Below are positions 32,980 to 42,787 of a DNA stretch of 64,000 nucleotides, in pieces. A program made the translations under genes and the position numbers. The stretch is from Flavobacterium sp. SLB02 (GTDB lineage Bacteria > Bacteroidota > Bacteroidia > Flavobacteriales > Flavobacteriaceae). The stretch lies in assembly GCF_009664855.1 (NCBI RefSeq), contig NZ_CP045928.1, positions 5,795,319-5,859,318 on the forward strand, written 5' to 3'. The notes below the pieces were generated by a model. That model was not told where the DNA came from. It searched no databases and worked only from the letters and a program-made list of their open reading frames with translations. Position 1 is the stretch's first letter, and each line of letters opens with the position of its first letter.

Positions 32980-34029
32980 ATGAAATTATCACATTTTCAA
33001 TTTAATTTACCGAAAGAACTTTTAGCAGAATTCCCGGCAGAAAACAGAGACGAATCTCGTTTAATGGTAATCGATCGTCAAAAACAAACTATAGAGCACA
33101 AAATGTTTAAAGATGTTATCAATTATTTTGATGACGGAGACGTTTTGATTCTTAACAATACTAAAGTTTTCCCTGCACGTTTGTATGGAAACAAAGAAAA
33201 AACAGGAGCAAGAATTGAAGTTTTCTTATTAAGAGAATTAAATTCTGAGCAACGTCTTTGGGACGTTTTAGTTGATCCGGCTAGAAAAATCCGTATCGGA
33301 AACAAACTTTATTTTGGTGATGACGATTCGTTAGTTGCTGAGGTAATCGACAATACAACTTCTCGTGGTAGAACTTTACGTTTTTTATATGACGGTTCTT
33401 ACGAAGAATTCAGAAACAAATTGACAGAACTTGGAGAAACTCCAATTCCTAAATACATTAGTAGAGAAGTAACAGCTGAAGATGCTGAAAGATACCAAAC
33501 TATTTATGCAAAAGAAGAAGGAGCTGTAGCTGCACCAACTGCAGGTTTACACTTCTCAAAACACCTTTTGAAAAAATTAGAAATCAAAGGAATCAATTTT
33601 GCTGAAGTTACACTTCACGTTGGTTTAGGAACTTTTAACCCGGTTGAGGTGGAAGATTTGTCTAAACACAAAATGGATTCTGAAGAATTGATCATCAAAC
33701 AAGAGGCTTGTGATATTGTAAACGAGGCAAAAGCAAAGAAAAAACGCATTTGTGCTGTTGGAACAACTTCGATGCGTGCTATCGAAAGTTCAGTTTCATC
33801 TCAAAATACTTTGAATCCTTACGAAGGATGGACAAATAAATTTATTTTCCCTCCTCACGATTTTAGTATTGCAAACTGTATGATCACCAATTTCCACACA
33901 CCAAAATCAACATTATTAATGATGATTTCTGCTTTCTGTGGACATGATTTAATGAAACGTGCATACGATGAAGCAATCAAAGAAGAATACAAATTCTATT
34001 CTTACGGAGATGCAATGTTGATTATCTAA
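32980..34029 (+). CDS. queA: S-adenosylmethionine:tRNA ribosyltransferase-isomerase
   Basis: A 349-residue enzyme that transfers the ribosyl group of AdoMet to preQ1 in tRNA, giving epoxyqueuosine. The sequence shows MKLSHFQFNLPKELLAEFP, DVLILNNTKVFPARLYG, AAPTAGLHF and HVGLGTFNPVEVED, with TTSMRAIES and NFHTPKSTLLMMISAF near the end. All are typical. Length is normal. The queE gene of the same pathway is at 59280. Confidence 0.96.
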   Translation: MKLSHFQFNLPKELLAEFPAENRDESRLMVIDRQKQTIEHKMFKDVINYFDDGDVLILNNTKVFPARLYGNKEKTGARIEVFLLRELNSEQRLWDVLVDPARKIRIGNKLYFGDDDSLVAEVIDNTTSRGRTLRFLYDGSYEEFRNKLTELGETPIPKYISREVTAEDAERYQTIYAKEEGAVAAPTAGLHFSKHLLKKLEIKGINFAEVTLHVGLGTFNPVEVEDLSKHKMDSEELIIKQEACDIVNEAKAKKKRICAVGTTSMRAIESSVSSQNTLNPYEGWTNKFIFPPHDFSIANCMITNFHTPKSTLLMMISAFCGHDLMKRAYDEAIKEEYKFYSYGDAMLII

Positions 34030-34052
34030 TTAGATATTCAGATAAAATACAA

Positions 34053-34080
34053 AAACCTGCCAGCAATGGTGGGTTTTTTT
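34053..34080 (+). terminator. Terminator after queA
   Basis: AAACCTGCC (34053-34061) pairs with GGTGGGTTT (34068-34076) including two G-U pairs, loop AGCAAT, then T-run. Confidence 0.85.
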
Positions 34081-34214
34081 GTTTTAGTCCCAGTCTCAGA
34101 TTACAGTCCCAGTTTGAATCTTGAAAACTGTGACTGTGACTGAAAACTTAAAACATGTTAATTTTCAGTAATATATTTTAAAAGTTGTTATTTTTACGAT
34201 TCAAAACAAATACA

Positions 34215-35492
34215 ATGACTTTTCAAAATACACGCGAATTCGCACGAGAGCTTGATTCGCAAGACACATTAAATCAGTATCAGGATCAATTTATTTTTCC
34301 TAAGGTAAATGATAAAAGAGTAATTTATTTTACAGGAAACTCGCTGGGCTTACAGCCAAAACGCACCAAAGCATATATAGATGAAGTAATGAATGACTGG
34401 GCAGATCTTGCTGTCGAAGGTCATTTTTATGCTGAGAAACCCTGGTGGGATTATCAGGAAAGATTCGCAGAACCATTAAGTAAAATTGTTGGAGCCTTGC
34501 CATCAGAAGTTACGGTAATGAATACTTTGACGGTGAATCTTCATTTATTGATGGTTTCTTTCTATCAGCCAAAAGGCAAACGTTATAAAATTATCTGCGA
34601 AGAAAAAGCATTTCCATCAGATCAGTATATGTTTCAGAGCCAGGTGCATTTTCATGGATATAAAACAGAAGATGCAATTGTCGAAATCAAACGTCGCGAG
34701 GGAGAACACAATATTCGTCTGGAAGATGTTCTCGCTAAAATTGAAGAAGTTGGAGATGAACTGGCTTTGGTTTTAATTGGCGGAGTAAATTATTATACCG
34801 GACAAGTTTTTGACATTAAAACGATTACTGAAGCCGGACAAAAAGCAGGAGCAAAGGTAGGTTGGGATTTGGCACACGCTGCCGGAAACATCAAACTGGA
34901 GCTTCATGACTGGAATGTAGATTTCGCGGCCTGGTGCAGTTATAAATACATGAATTCAGGACCAGGAAATGCGTCTGGATGTTTCGTACACGAAAAACAT
35001 CATAACAACCCTGATTTACCTCGTTTCGCAGGTTGGTGGGGGCATAACAAAGAGCGCCGTTTTAAAATGGAACCAACTTTCGATCCGGTTCATGGAGCCG
35101 ATGGTTGGCAGATTAGTAATTTGCCCGTACTTTCTTTAGCACCTTATTTAGCATCTGTAGAAATGTTTGCTGAGGTTGGAATGGATGCCTTAATTAAAAA
35201 AAGAGATCATATTACCTCATACTTAGAATTTATCTTGCATGAAATAGATAAAGAAGTAAAAGGAAATTTCGAAATCATCACACCTTCAAATCCTCAAGAA
35301 AGAGCATCACAATTGTCTGTCTTTTTACACGGAGAAGGAAGAAGTTTGTTTGATTATTTAATGAAAAACGGAGTCATCACAGATTGGCGTGAACCTAATG
35401 TAATTCGTCTGGCGCCAGTTCCTTTATATTGTTCATATGAAGATATGTACGACTTTGGACAAATTCTGAAAAAAGGAATTTTAGGAAAGTAA
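34215..35492 (+). CDS. kynU: Kynureninase
   Basis: A PLP enzyme of 425 residues from the ATG at 34215 (MTFQNTREFARELDS). It cleaves kynurenine or 3-hydroxykynurenine to anthranilate or 3-hydroxyanthranilate. Seen are FTGNSLGLQPKRTK, VMNTLTVNLHLLM, the VGWDLAHAAGN aspartate region and the Schiff-base lysine in CSYKYMNSGPG. The upstream TTG at 34185 is not needed. With kmo at 50070 it gives two steps of tryptophan catabolism toward NAD or anthranilate. Confidence 0.94.
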   Translation: MTFQNTREFARELDSQDTLNQYQDQFIFPKVNDKRVIYFTGNSLGLQPKRTKAYIDEVMNDWADLAVEGHFYAEKPWWDYQERFAEPLSKIVGALPSEVTVMNTLTVNLHLLMVSFYQPKGKRYKIICEEKAFPSDQYMFQSQVHFHGYKTEDAIVEIKRREGEHNIRLEDVLAKIEEVGDELALVLIGGVNYYTGQVFDIKTITEAGQKAGAKVGWDLAHAAGNIKLELHDWNVDFAAWCSYKYMNSGPGNASGCFVHEKHHNNPDLPRFAGWWGHNKERRFKMEPTFDPVHGADGWQISNLPVLSLAPYLASVEMFAEVGMDALIKKRDHITSYLEFILHEIDKEVKGNFEIITPSNPQERASQLSVFLHGEGRSLFDYLMKNGVITDWREPNVIRLAPVPLYCSYEDMYDFGQILKKGILGK

Positions 35493-35501
35493 AAGTTAAT
35501 T

Positions 35502-35685
35502 AATCTCGCAAAGTCGCAGAGTCTCAAAGTTTTTCTCATTTTATGTCATTTCGACGAAGGAGAAATCTTCGCAAGTAACTCCGCAACGAGAATCAAATCT
35601 TTGTCGAGCTTCTCGTGAAGATTTCTCCTTCGTCGAAATGACATAAAATGAGAAAAACTTTGAGACTCTGCGACTTTGCGAGATT
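35502..35685. repeat. Perfect palindrome with 69-bp arms after kynU
   Basis: The arm 35502-35570 is exactly complementary to 35617-35685 over 69 bases. The 46-base loop contains an inner ACGAGAA/TTCTCGT stem. The outer part (AATCTCGCAAAGTCGCAGAG) resembles intergenic words elsewhere in this window; the inner part (CATTTCGACGAAGGAGAAAT) looks like a second, nested family. A T-run follows the right arm, so it may also act as a terminator in both directions. Confidence 0.95.
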
Positions 35686-35868
35686 TTTTTATATACAATG
35701 CTTAAAAAAAATCCGTTCTAAATCCGCGACTTGCTTTAGCAATCCGTTTCATCCGTGTCTCATTTAGACGACAATCTTTAAATTCTGTAACCATTAGCCT
35801 AAATTATGTAACTTCAACAAAACGAATGTTCTTTAATTTGTAGTGTAATAATTTTAAAAAACAAAATC

Positions 35869-36315
35869 ATGAAAGCCTTATATATTTTATTCGCCGCTTT
35901 ATCAATTGTTTCTTGTCAGAACCAAGGAAAAGAAGACATTAATAAAGCTAAACAAGCTAGCATTGATTCGATGAAAGTTGAAATTGATAAACAAAGAGTT
36001 ATTGATTCAATGAAAACTGAAATGGCTGACCTTAAAGAACAGCAAAAGGTAGAGCAACAAAAAGTAGAAACTCAAAAAGTTGTAGTAGTACATCAACAAC
36101 AAGCAGACGGAACTGCCACTACCACAACTACCAAAAAGAAAAAAGGATGGAGTGCTACTGCTAAAGGTGCTGTAATTGGTGCCGGAGTCGGTGCTGCAAC
36201 CGGAGCAATTGTGAGTAAGAAAAAAGGCGAAGGAGCCATTATTGGTGGTCTGGCCGGTGCTGCTTTAGGAACCGGAACTGGTGCTGTTATCGATAGCAAA
36301 AATAAAAAAGAGTAG
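35869..36315 (+). CDS. Lipoprotein with C-terminal glycine-zipper domain
   Basis: A 148-residue protein with lipoprotein signal (FAALSIVSCQNQ), a charged coiled-coil-like middle (ASIDSMKVEIDKQRVIDSMK, KEQQKVEQQKVETQKV) and a Gly/Ala-rich end (GAVIGAGVGAATGAIV and GGLAGAALGTGTGAVI) of the YMGG-like Gly-zipper type. Such domains associate with the outer membrane. No specific partner can be named. Confidence 0.82.
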   Translation: MKALYILFAALSIVSCQNQGKEDINKAKQASIDSMKVEIDKQRVIDSMKTEMADLKEQQKVEQQKVETQKVVVVHQQQADGTATTTTTKKKKGWSATAKGAVIGAGVGAATGAIVSKKKGEGAIIGGLAGAALGTGTGAVIDSKNKKE

Positions 36316-36333
36316 AACAATTTCTATATAAAT

Positions 36334-36367
36334 AAAAACCCCGATTTAAATCTAAATCGGGGTTTTT
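36334..36367. terminator. Bidirectional terminator
   Basis: A perfect 15-bp stem AAAAACCCCGATTTA (36334-36348) with its complement (36353-36367) and a 4-base loop, between the convergent glycine-zipper gene and the unrecognised minus-strand gene. It has A and T runs on both sides and can serve both. Confidence 0.92.
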
Positions 36368-36371
36368 GACT

Positions 36372-38183
36372 TTAAGCTAATTCTAAGGTCGGTATTTTTA
36401 TGTTAGATAATTCGGATTTATAAAAATCAAAATCTTTTTTAATTGTACTTAAATCCTGTTTAAAGTATAAAGCAGGAGAAAGTAAAGTATTATAATATTC
36501 TATTCCTTCCAGAATGTTGGCTTTAAAAGTATTCCACTTTTTTAGCTGTGCATTGGTAATATCTCCGGAAATGTTGTCTATTTCATTTCTAAAATAATCC
36601 ACATACATTTTTAATTCCTTCACAAATAAATTCGGCCTGTTTTCGGTTCTTAGAATCGATTTATTTCCATAAATATGACCCACCATGTCAGACAATGAAA
36701 CTTCTTGGTCAAAATAAGCCATATTTGGCCCAGGACAGATTACAACTCCCTGCGCTTGCCCTTTTATTTTAATATCGTTCTCTAAATACGACGCATTTGC
36801 CAAACCAACACATAAACATGATTTTTCGGTAATCGCAAATTTTGCTTTTTCAAAAGCTTTAGATGACATGGTGTCTTTTACGTTTTCTAATTCTTCAAGC
36901 TTATGGTCCTGAAATTTTTTCGAAGCAGTACAAATTCCGTGCGGATCATATTCTTTACTTAAAGCCAGGAATTTTTTCGGGCAGGAACTTCCGGCTTTAT
37001 TCTGGTCGATTCTTTTTTGTTTTAAAATCTCGTTGGTAGTTCCTCTTAAAGTATTAAACGGAACTCCCAAAGGCGAAATATGGCTTAGATATAAATCTTC
37101 TTCTTTTGCATCCATCAATAACTCACGAGTAGCTTTATCTACAGAAGTAGCTTCCGGAACCAATAAAAATGGAGATCCCCAGCCAACAGAATCTACTTTG
37201 TAATTATCTAATAAAAATTCATGTTCTTCAGCAGTTCCTACGCCGCCCTGAACCGTAATTTTAAGCGGTAAAGGATGTTCAGGAGCATAAATTTGTTTTT
37301 GCTGTAATACTTTTGTCATCAACTCGTGTGCAGATTGAACAAGCTGATCCTTTTTTTGTTTAAATTCTTCTAATATTGGCCCTAATAAAAGACCGTCTGT
37401 AGCAAAAGCGTGCCCACCGCAATTCAATCCGGATTCGATTCTGTACTCAGAAACCCACAGTCCTTTTTTGGCTAGAAAGTTGCCCTGAATCATCGCTGAT
37501 CTAAAGTCGCTTACTTTTAAGGTGATTTTCTTTTTTAGCTCATTATTTAGATTCGGCAAAAAATCTGAAAAATTCTCAAAATAACTAAACAATCTCGGAT
37601 TCATTCCCGCAGAAAGTACAACCGATGATTCAAGATTACTTCTAGCAAAGCCTCTTAAAGCAGCATGAGCATCATTAAATTCAATAGGAAGCTGTTCGTT
37701 TTTATCAAAATTATCTTTATCCAGTTTGGTCATGATATTCACATCGATTTCTCCGGGATAAAGATGCGATTCGATATAATTCTGAATGTTTTCTTTAAAA
37801 GAAATTCCATCATCTAATAAATTTTGAAATCCCTTTTTTATGTCTGATGTATTGGGTAACATCGCCATATAATTTTCTAAAGCAGTTTTGCTTTCGATTA
37901 ATTCAGTTTTAAAATTGTCGAATTTTTCTTTTACAATTTTGTCAACTAAATTAAGGTATGACGTAATTCTTTCGGCTCTGTAGTCCTGAAACTTTTGACT
38001 TATTTCCTCATAAGGAAAATTGAATTTTGTGCTATAAAAATTACGCATCTTTTCAATTAAATCATCATCGGCTATAGAAACTACAGATGAAATTCCATAT
38101 TGCGCTACTCGAATTGGGCTGTCGATTGTATAGGCGAGTCCCATTACAGGAATATGAAAAGTGTGTAAAGGTGGCTTTGTCAT
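36372..38183 (-). CDS. Conserved-looking large Cys-rich protein, unrecognised
   Basis: A 603-residue soluble protein with no signal peptide. The N-terminus (HTFHIPVMGLAYTIDSPIRVAQYGISSVVSI) and the segment VQGGVGTAEEHEFLLDNY followed by VGWGSPFLLVPEATSVD resemble the FMN-binding TIM barrels of nitronate monooxygenase/FabK-type enzymes. Cysteines occur as LNCGGHAF, SSCPKKF, GICTASKKF, SCLCVGLANA and VVICPGPN. The last four clusters lie within ~150 residues and look like metal or iron-sulfur ligands. I cannot name the family; the dehydrogenase or oxygenase idea is an inference. It stands alone. Confidence 0.7.
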   Translation of the reverse strand: MTKPPLHTFHIPVMGLAYTIDSPIRVAQYGISSVVSIADDDLIEKMRNFYSTKFNFPYEEISQKFQDYRAERITSYLNLVDKIVKEKFDNFKTELIESKTALENYMAMLPNTSDIKKGFQNLLDDGISFKENIQNYIESHLYPGEIDVNIMTKLDKDNFDKNEQLPIEFNDAHAALRGFARSNLESSVVLSAGMNPRLFSYFENFSDFLPNLNNELKKKITLKVSDFRSAMIQGNFLAKKGLWVSEYRIESGLNCGGHAFATDGLLLGPILEEFKQKKDQLVQSAHELMTKVLQQKQIYAPEHPLPLKITVQGGVGTAEEHEFLLDNYKVDSVGWGSPFLLVPEATSVDKATRELLMDAKEEDLYLSHISPLGVPFNTLRGTTNEILKQKRIDQNKAGSSCPKKFLALSKEYDPHGICTASKKFQDHKLEELENVKDTMSSKAFEKAKFAITEKSCLCVGLANASYLENDIKIKGQAQGVVICPGPNMAYFDQEVSLSDMVGHIYGNKSILRTENRPNLFVKELKMYVDYFRNEIDNISGDITNAQLKKWNTFKANILEGIEYYNTLLSPALYFKQDLSTIKKDFDFYKSELSNIKIPTLELA

Positions 38184-38292
38184 TTGTTTTTAAATTAAAA
38201 ATAAAAGCAAATGTTGGAAAATTTATCCTTAAAAAAACTGATAATTGTCAGGTTTTAAAATGGTTGAAAATTATATGATGACTAAAAAGTTT

Positions 38293-38479
38293 GCCACGAA
38301 TTTCACGAATTTCCACTTATTATTATTAAGCAATTAATTACGTTACTTAACAATTTTTTTATTCCGGGAATACATACTGCTTAGCTAGCTTTGTCAAAGT
38401 TTTGCACAATCCTATAGACTTCAATATTACGAGGAATAATGTATATAATTAATTCGTGCTAATTCGTGAAATTCGTGGC
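38293..38479. repeat. Inverted repeat, GCCACGAATT(T)CACGAATT family, copy 3
   Basis: Arms GCCACGAATTTCACGAATT (38293-38311) and its exact complement (38461-38479), separated by 149 bases. Both arms carry the same extra T relative to copies 1 and 2. No gene is seen between them. Confidence 0.85.
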
Positions 38480-38504
38480 TAAAAAAAATCGTAATATAAA
38501 AATA

Positions 38505-40061
38505 TCAAATCAAAATCTTCTTCAAAGATTCCGCTATACTTCTCCAGAGAAAATTATAAAATGACTTTTCCTTAATTCTTTCTAGCTCAACATCGGCGGT
38601 TTTTGGTTTTTCTTCTGAGTCATCTTTAACCAATAAATTTACAATTGCTGATTTTAATTTGGCTTCTTTTTCAGGATTTTTCTTTTTGTATAATTTTACT
38701 TTTAGATCGTCATAATCCAATGAGGCATTTCCTTTAGCTATATTGTCATTTCCATAAAAATTAAAACGATACTTGTTAAATACTCCTGTAAATGAAGCAT
38801 TCATGTAAGGTTTGCTAAATCTTCCCATAGCGGCAACATCAAAGTTGGATATTGTTCCCTGAATATGAAAACTGTCTTTTTTATCTAACACATTAAAACT
38901 CCAAACTACATCCAGAGGAGAATTTTTCATGAAAATACAATTTACTTTAATCTTAACATCGGCAGTTTTTTTTAATCCAAAACCACTTTTTACGTTAGTC
39001 ACCTGCATATTAAAACGATCAAAGTTTAGAATACCCGGGCCTTTCTCAAATTCTTTTTCCTCTTCGTAAACTAATTTCGATTTTAAAATTTGTATAGTAT
39101 CAATTTGTAGCGGAAATTTAATGTTGCGTAGTAAATGATTGTAAAGGTATTTTTTGCTCAAATCATCTTTAGGCATTTTGCCGCGATAAATATTCGCATC
39201 AAAATGATTTACTATCAAAGAATTTGCTTTGAAGTAAAAGCGGTCGTTTTTGAAGCCCCAATCCATTTTTTCGACGTGAGCCGAATCAAATTTTAGAGTG
39301 TTAATGTCTTTTTCTTTCTCCAGATGTTTTACAAATTCTTTGCGGCTAAGTTGCGGAATATAGGAGAAATTATTAATTTTTAGAAAGCTTTTTTCAGTAC
39401 TTATTTTTCCAATATTCATATGGTAAAAAGCGCTCTCACGATAAAACAAGCTGTCGATTACTAACGCGTAGCTTTTATAACGAAGGGGAATTTTTTCTTT
39501 TAATGTCGCGTCAGTTAATAATATACCTTCAAGTTTCAGTATTATTTTTTTAATGCTTAAAATTGGTTTTTCACTATCCAGAGAAACGACATCTACAGTT
39601 CCGTCGTTTAAATAGATATTCGAAACCGAAATTATTTTTCTAAAAGGTTCAACGATTTCATTATTTATGCTTTTGCTGTCGTTTATAAGTTTTTCTCCTT
39701 TTTTGTATAAAATCACACGAGGTTTATTGATGATAATACTTTCGGCCTGAATGATATCATTAAAAGCCAGATCCCAAATATTAAAATGCTTGATCGTTAT
39801 GGATTCTATTTTAGAGAAAAGCCCGTTTTTGCTATCTTTTGGTTGATTTTTAGGGCTTACTAATAATGTCGTGGCATGAATATTTCGTGAAATAAGCGAA
39901 ACTTCAATTTTTTCATAATGAATGTTGTATACGGTTTTGTTTTTCTCGTTTACAATTATGGGTAATTGTTTTTTTATCCAATAGTTAAGACCAATATTGG
40001 CTAAAATCACAAAAAGAAACAAAGAAATTACTCCGATCGCTATTTTTTTATAGATTGACAT
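38505..40061 (-). CDS. AsmA/DUF748-like membrane-anchored protein
   Basis: A 518-residue protein with one N-terminal transmembrane helix (IAIGVISLFLFVILANIGLNYW) and a long strand-rich periplasmic part with repeated amphipathic motifs such as LLVSPKNQP, IYLNDGTVDVVS and SIKKIILKLEGILL. This architecture resembles AsmA-like repeat-beta-groove proteins that may move lipids between the membranes. The resemblance is structural only. It ends LWRSIAESLKKILI. Confidence 0.65.
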   Translation of the reverse strand: MSIYKKIAIGVISLFLFVILANIGLNYWIKKQLPIIVNEKNKTVYNIHYEKIEVSLISRNIHATTLLVSPKNQPKDSKNGLFSKIESITIKHFNIWDLAFNDIIQAESIIINKPRVILYKKGEKLINDSKSINNEIVEPFRKIISVSNIYLNDGTVDVVSLDSEKPILSIKKIILKLEGILLTDATLKEKIPLRYKSYALVIDSLFYRESAFYHMNIGKISTEKSFLKINNFSYIPQLSRKEFVKHLEKEKDINTLKFDSAHVEKMDWGFKNDRFYFKANSLIVNHFDANIYRGKMPKDDLSKKYLYNHLLRNIKFPLQIDTIQILKSKLVYEEEKEFEKGPGILNFDRFNMQVTNVKSGFGLKKTADVKIKVNCIFMKNSPLDVVWSFNVLDKKDSFHIQGTISNFDVAAMGRFSKPYMNASFTGVFNKYRFNFYGNDNIAKGNASLDYDDLKVKLYKKKNPEKEAKLKSAIVNLLVKDDSEEKPKTADVELERIKEKSFYNFLWRSIAESLKKILI

Positions 40062-40177
40062 TTATAGTATTGATTTTAAATACATAAATTTAGAGTTTTA
40101 AAAGCGATGTTTTTTACAGGATTCTGTCTTAAAGTTACATCATTACCCAATCATTTATCCTAATACTTTTTTTGAAT

Positions 40178-42568
40178 ATGAGAAAAATTAAAAAAATTCT
40201 ACTGGTTTTATTCGTATTGATTGTTATTCTTGGAATTGGTTTATGTGCTTATATTTTTCATCTGAAACCCAAATATGAAGGTGAAGTACAATTGAAAAAC
40301 CTTGAGAAAGAAACCACTGTTTATTTTGATGATTTTGGAGTGCCTCATATTTATGCCAATTCTGAAAAAGATGCCATGACGGCTTTAGGATACGTTCATG
40401 CGCAGGAAAGATTATGGCAAATGGAATTGCTTCGAAGAATTGCTCCCGGAAGATTATCAGAAATCTTTGGATCTGTAGCGCTTGAAAATGATAAATTTTT
40501 CTCCGGAATTGGTATCGAAGAAGCTTCGGCGAAAGCCATTGCCAAATTAGATAAAAACAGTCAGAGTTATAAAATGACATTGGCCTATTTAGATGGAATT
40601 AATCAATATCTGGAAGAAGGCACAACGCCAATTGAGTTTACTTTGGTAGGCGTTAAAAAAGAAAAATTCACGATAAAAGACGTTTATAACATTTTCGGAT
40701 ACATGTCTTTCAGTTTTGCAATGGCTCAAAAAACAGATCCTTTATTGACAGATATTCGCAATAAATATGGAGCAGAATATTTGAAAGATTTAGGAATCGA
40801 AGGAGAATTTAATACCACACAAATTAAGAGTTCTAAAGAAGATATTGAAGAATATACGACAATTGCAAAGTCGGTAGCGGCATTATTGGATAACTCTCCA
40901 ATTCCGCCCTTTGTAGGAAGTAACAGTTGGGTAGCAGGACCAAATAAAACCAAAAGCGGAAAGGTGATTTTTGCCAATGATCCGCATATTGGTTTTTCGC
41001 AACCGGCAACCTGGTACGAGGCGCATTTAATTACTCCGGAATTTGAATTGTATGGGTGTTATCTCGCCGGAACTCCGTACCCATTATTGGCACACAATCG
41101 TGATTACGCCTACGGATTAACCATGTTCGAAAATGATGATATCGATTTTTATCAGGAAAAGAATAAAGCAGGAGATGCAAACCAATATCAGACTCCAACA
41201 GGTTTTGCAGTGTATGAAACCAGAAGAAAAACAATTAAAGTAAAAGATACATCGGATGTGGTGCTTACGGTAAAATCAAGCCGACACGGACCGATTATGA
41301 ATGATTTATTGGAACGTTTAGACCGAAAAAATCCGATTGCAATGTCCTGGATTTATACCCAACAGCCTATTCAGATTCTGGATGCGGTTTATGGACTTTC
41401 GCACGCTAAAAGCAAGGAAGATTTCAGGAAAGCAGTTCAATTGGTTGCAGCGCCGGGATTGAATGTAATGTATGGCGATGCTAAAGGAAATGTGGCTTGG
41501 TGGGCAACAGGAACACTTTATAAACATGATAAAGGCGTGAATTCGTTTCTTATTCTGGATGGAGCAAGTGGGAAAGATGATATCAAAGAATATCTTGATT
41601 TTTCTAAAAATCCATCGGCCGAAAATCCAAAATGGGGTTATGTTTATTCAGCCAATAATCAGCCGGAAGCTATCGATGGTTATTTGTATCCTGGATATTA
41701 TTTGCCAGAAGATCGCGCTAAAAGAATCTCCGCTTTAATGGATGCAAAATCAGATTGGGATAAAGAAGCAATCAGTAGAATGATTTTTGACAATACTTCT
41801 CCAATCGCTCCGGGAGTAGTTCAGAGTTTAATTTCGAATGTAAATATTGCTTCGCTTTCGCCAAAAGAAAAAGAAGTAATTACGGCTTTGAAATCATGGA
41901 AAGGAACGAATAATCTGGAAGATGTTGGATCGACGATTTACAATAAATGGATTTATTTATATCTAAAAAATACTTTTGAAGATGAAATGGGAGAAGATAA
42001 TTTTAATCTGTTTTTAGGAACCAGTTTAGGGAAACAAGTTATTGCCAGACAAATTGAGAATGAAAATTCGGTTTGGTGGGATGATATTAAAACCAAAAAT
42101 GTAAAAGAAACCAGAGCCGAAATTGTTTCAAAAGCGTTTCATCAATCTGTAAAAGAACTTCAGGAACAATTAGGCGATCAGGCTGCCGACTGGAATTGGG
42201 GAAAAGTACATACGGTAGAACACGAACATCCGTTAGGGAAAATAGCTGCGTTACGTAAACTTTTTGATGTGGGGCCTTTTGCAGCTCCGGGATCAAATGA
42301 AGTCATAAATAATCAATTCTTCGGATTTAACAAAGAAGGAAAATATTATGTAAAAGGCGGACCATCAACCCGAAGAGTCGTTGATTTCTCAGATATAGAA
42401 AGTAGCTGGAGTATCTTGCCAACCGGACAATCCGGAAATCCGTTCAGCAAACATTACGGCGATCAGGCAGAAATGTACAATGCAGGGAAATTCAGAAAAA
42501 TGAAATTAAATAAAGAGGAGATTATAAAAACGTCGACTAAGTTGGTTTTTAAACCGGAGAAGAAGTAG
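40178..42568 (+). CDS. Penicillin acylase-family Ntn hydrolase
   Basis: A 796-residue secreted or membrane-anchored N-terminal nucleophile amidase (start ATG at 40178, then a transmembrane/signal helix VLFVLIVILGIGLCAYIF). The autoprocessing site is FVG-SNSWVAGP, making Ser248 the new N-terminal nucleophile. The alpha chain is ~30-247 and the beta chain ~248-796. Family members cleave penicillins, acyl-homoserine lactones or other amides; the substrate here is open. It is divergent from the AsmA-like gene. Confidence 0.9.
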   Translation: MRKIKKILLVLFVLIVILGIGLCAYIFHLKPKYEGEVQLKNLEKETTVYFDDFGVPHIYANSEKDAMTALGYVHAQERLWQMELLRRIAPGRLSEIFGSVALENDKFFSGIGIEEASAKAIAKLDKNSQSYKMTLAYLDGINQYLEEGTTPIEFTLVGVKKEKFTIKDVYNIFGYMSFSFAMAQKTDPLLTDIRNKYGAEYLKDLGIEGEFNTTQIKSSKEDIEEYTTIAKSVAALLDNSPIPPFVGSNSWVAGPNKTKSGKVIFANDPHIGFSQPATWYEAHLITPEFELYGCYLAGTPYPLLAHNRDYAYGLTMFENDDIDFYQEKNKAGDANQYQTPTGFAVYETRRKTIKVKDTSDVVLTVKSSRHGPIMNDLLERLDRKNPIAMSWIYTQQPIQILDAVYGLSHAKSKEDFRKAVQLVAAPGLNVMYGDAKGNVAWWATGTLYKHDKGVNSFLILDGASGKDDIKEYLDFSKNPSAENPKWGYVYSANNQPEAIDGYLYPGYYLPEDRAKRISALMDAKSDWDKEAISRMIFDNTSPIAPGVVQSLISNVNIASLSPKEKEVITALKSWKGTNNLEDVGSTIYNKWIYLYLKNTFEDEMGEDNFNLFLGTSLGKQVIARQIENENSVWWDDIKTKNVKETRAEIVSKAFHQSVKELQEQLGDQAADWNWGKVHTVEHEHPLGKIAALRKLFDVGPFAAPGSNEVINNQFFGFNKEGKYYVKGGPSTRRVVDFSDIESSWSILPTGQSGNPFSKHYGDQAEMYNAGKFRKMKLNKEEIIKTSTKLVFKPEKK

Positions 42569-42740
42569 TTTTTTGTTTCAGGTTTCAAGTTTCAGGTTAT
42601 CGGTTTGTGTGTTTTGGCTTGTGTGATTTTACCGCAAAGCGCGCAAAGTTTTTTTACGCAAAGATTCGCAAAGTTTTTTAACCTTTTGTGACTTTGTCAT
42701 AAAGAACACAAAGCTTTATGTAAATAGTTTGACTGTAAGG

Positions 42741-42773
42741 ATCTTTGTCAAAGTTTTAAACTTTGACAAAGAT
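42741..42773. repeat. 33-bp palindrome ATCTTTGTCAAAGTTT
   Basis: Arms of 16 bp (42741-42756 and 42758-42773) around a single central T, built from TTTGTCAAAG words. It lies in the 42569-42917 gap, which has no gene and is full of TTTG/CAAAG repeats. Confidence 0.85.
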
Positions 42774-42787
42774 TTCGACATCTAAGA

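Noticed and set aside
36093..36320. A proline/alanine-rich minus-strand reading frame opposite the glycine-zipper gene
   Set aside because: It is the mirror of the Gly/Ala-rich codons of the real lipoprotein gene and has no start signal of its own.
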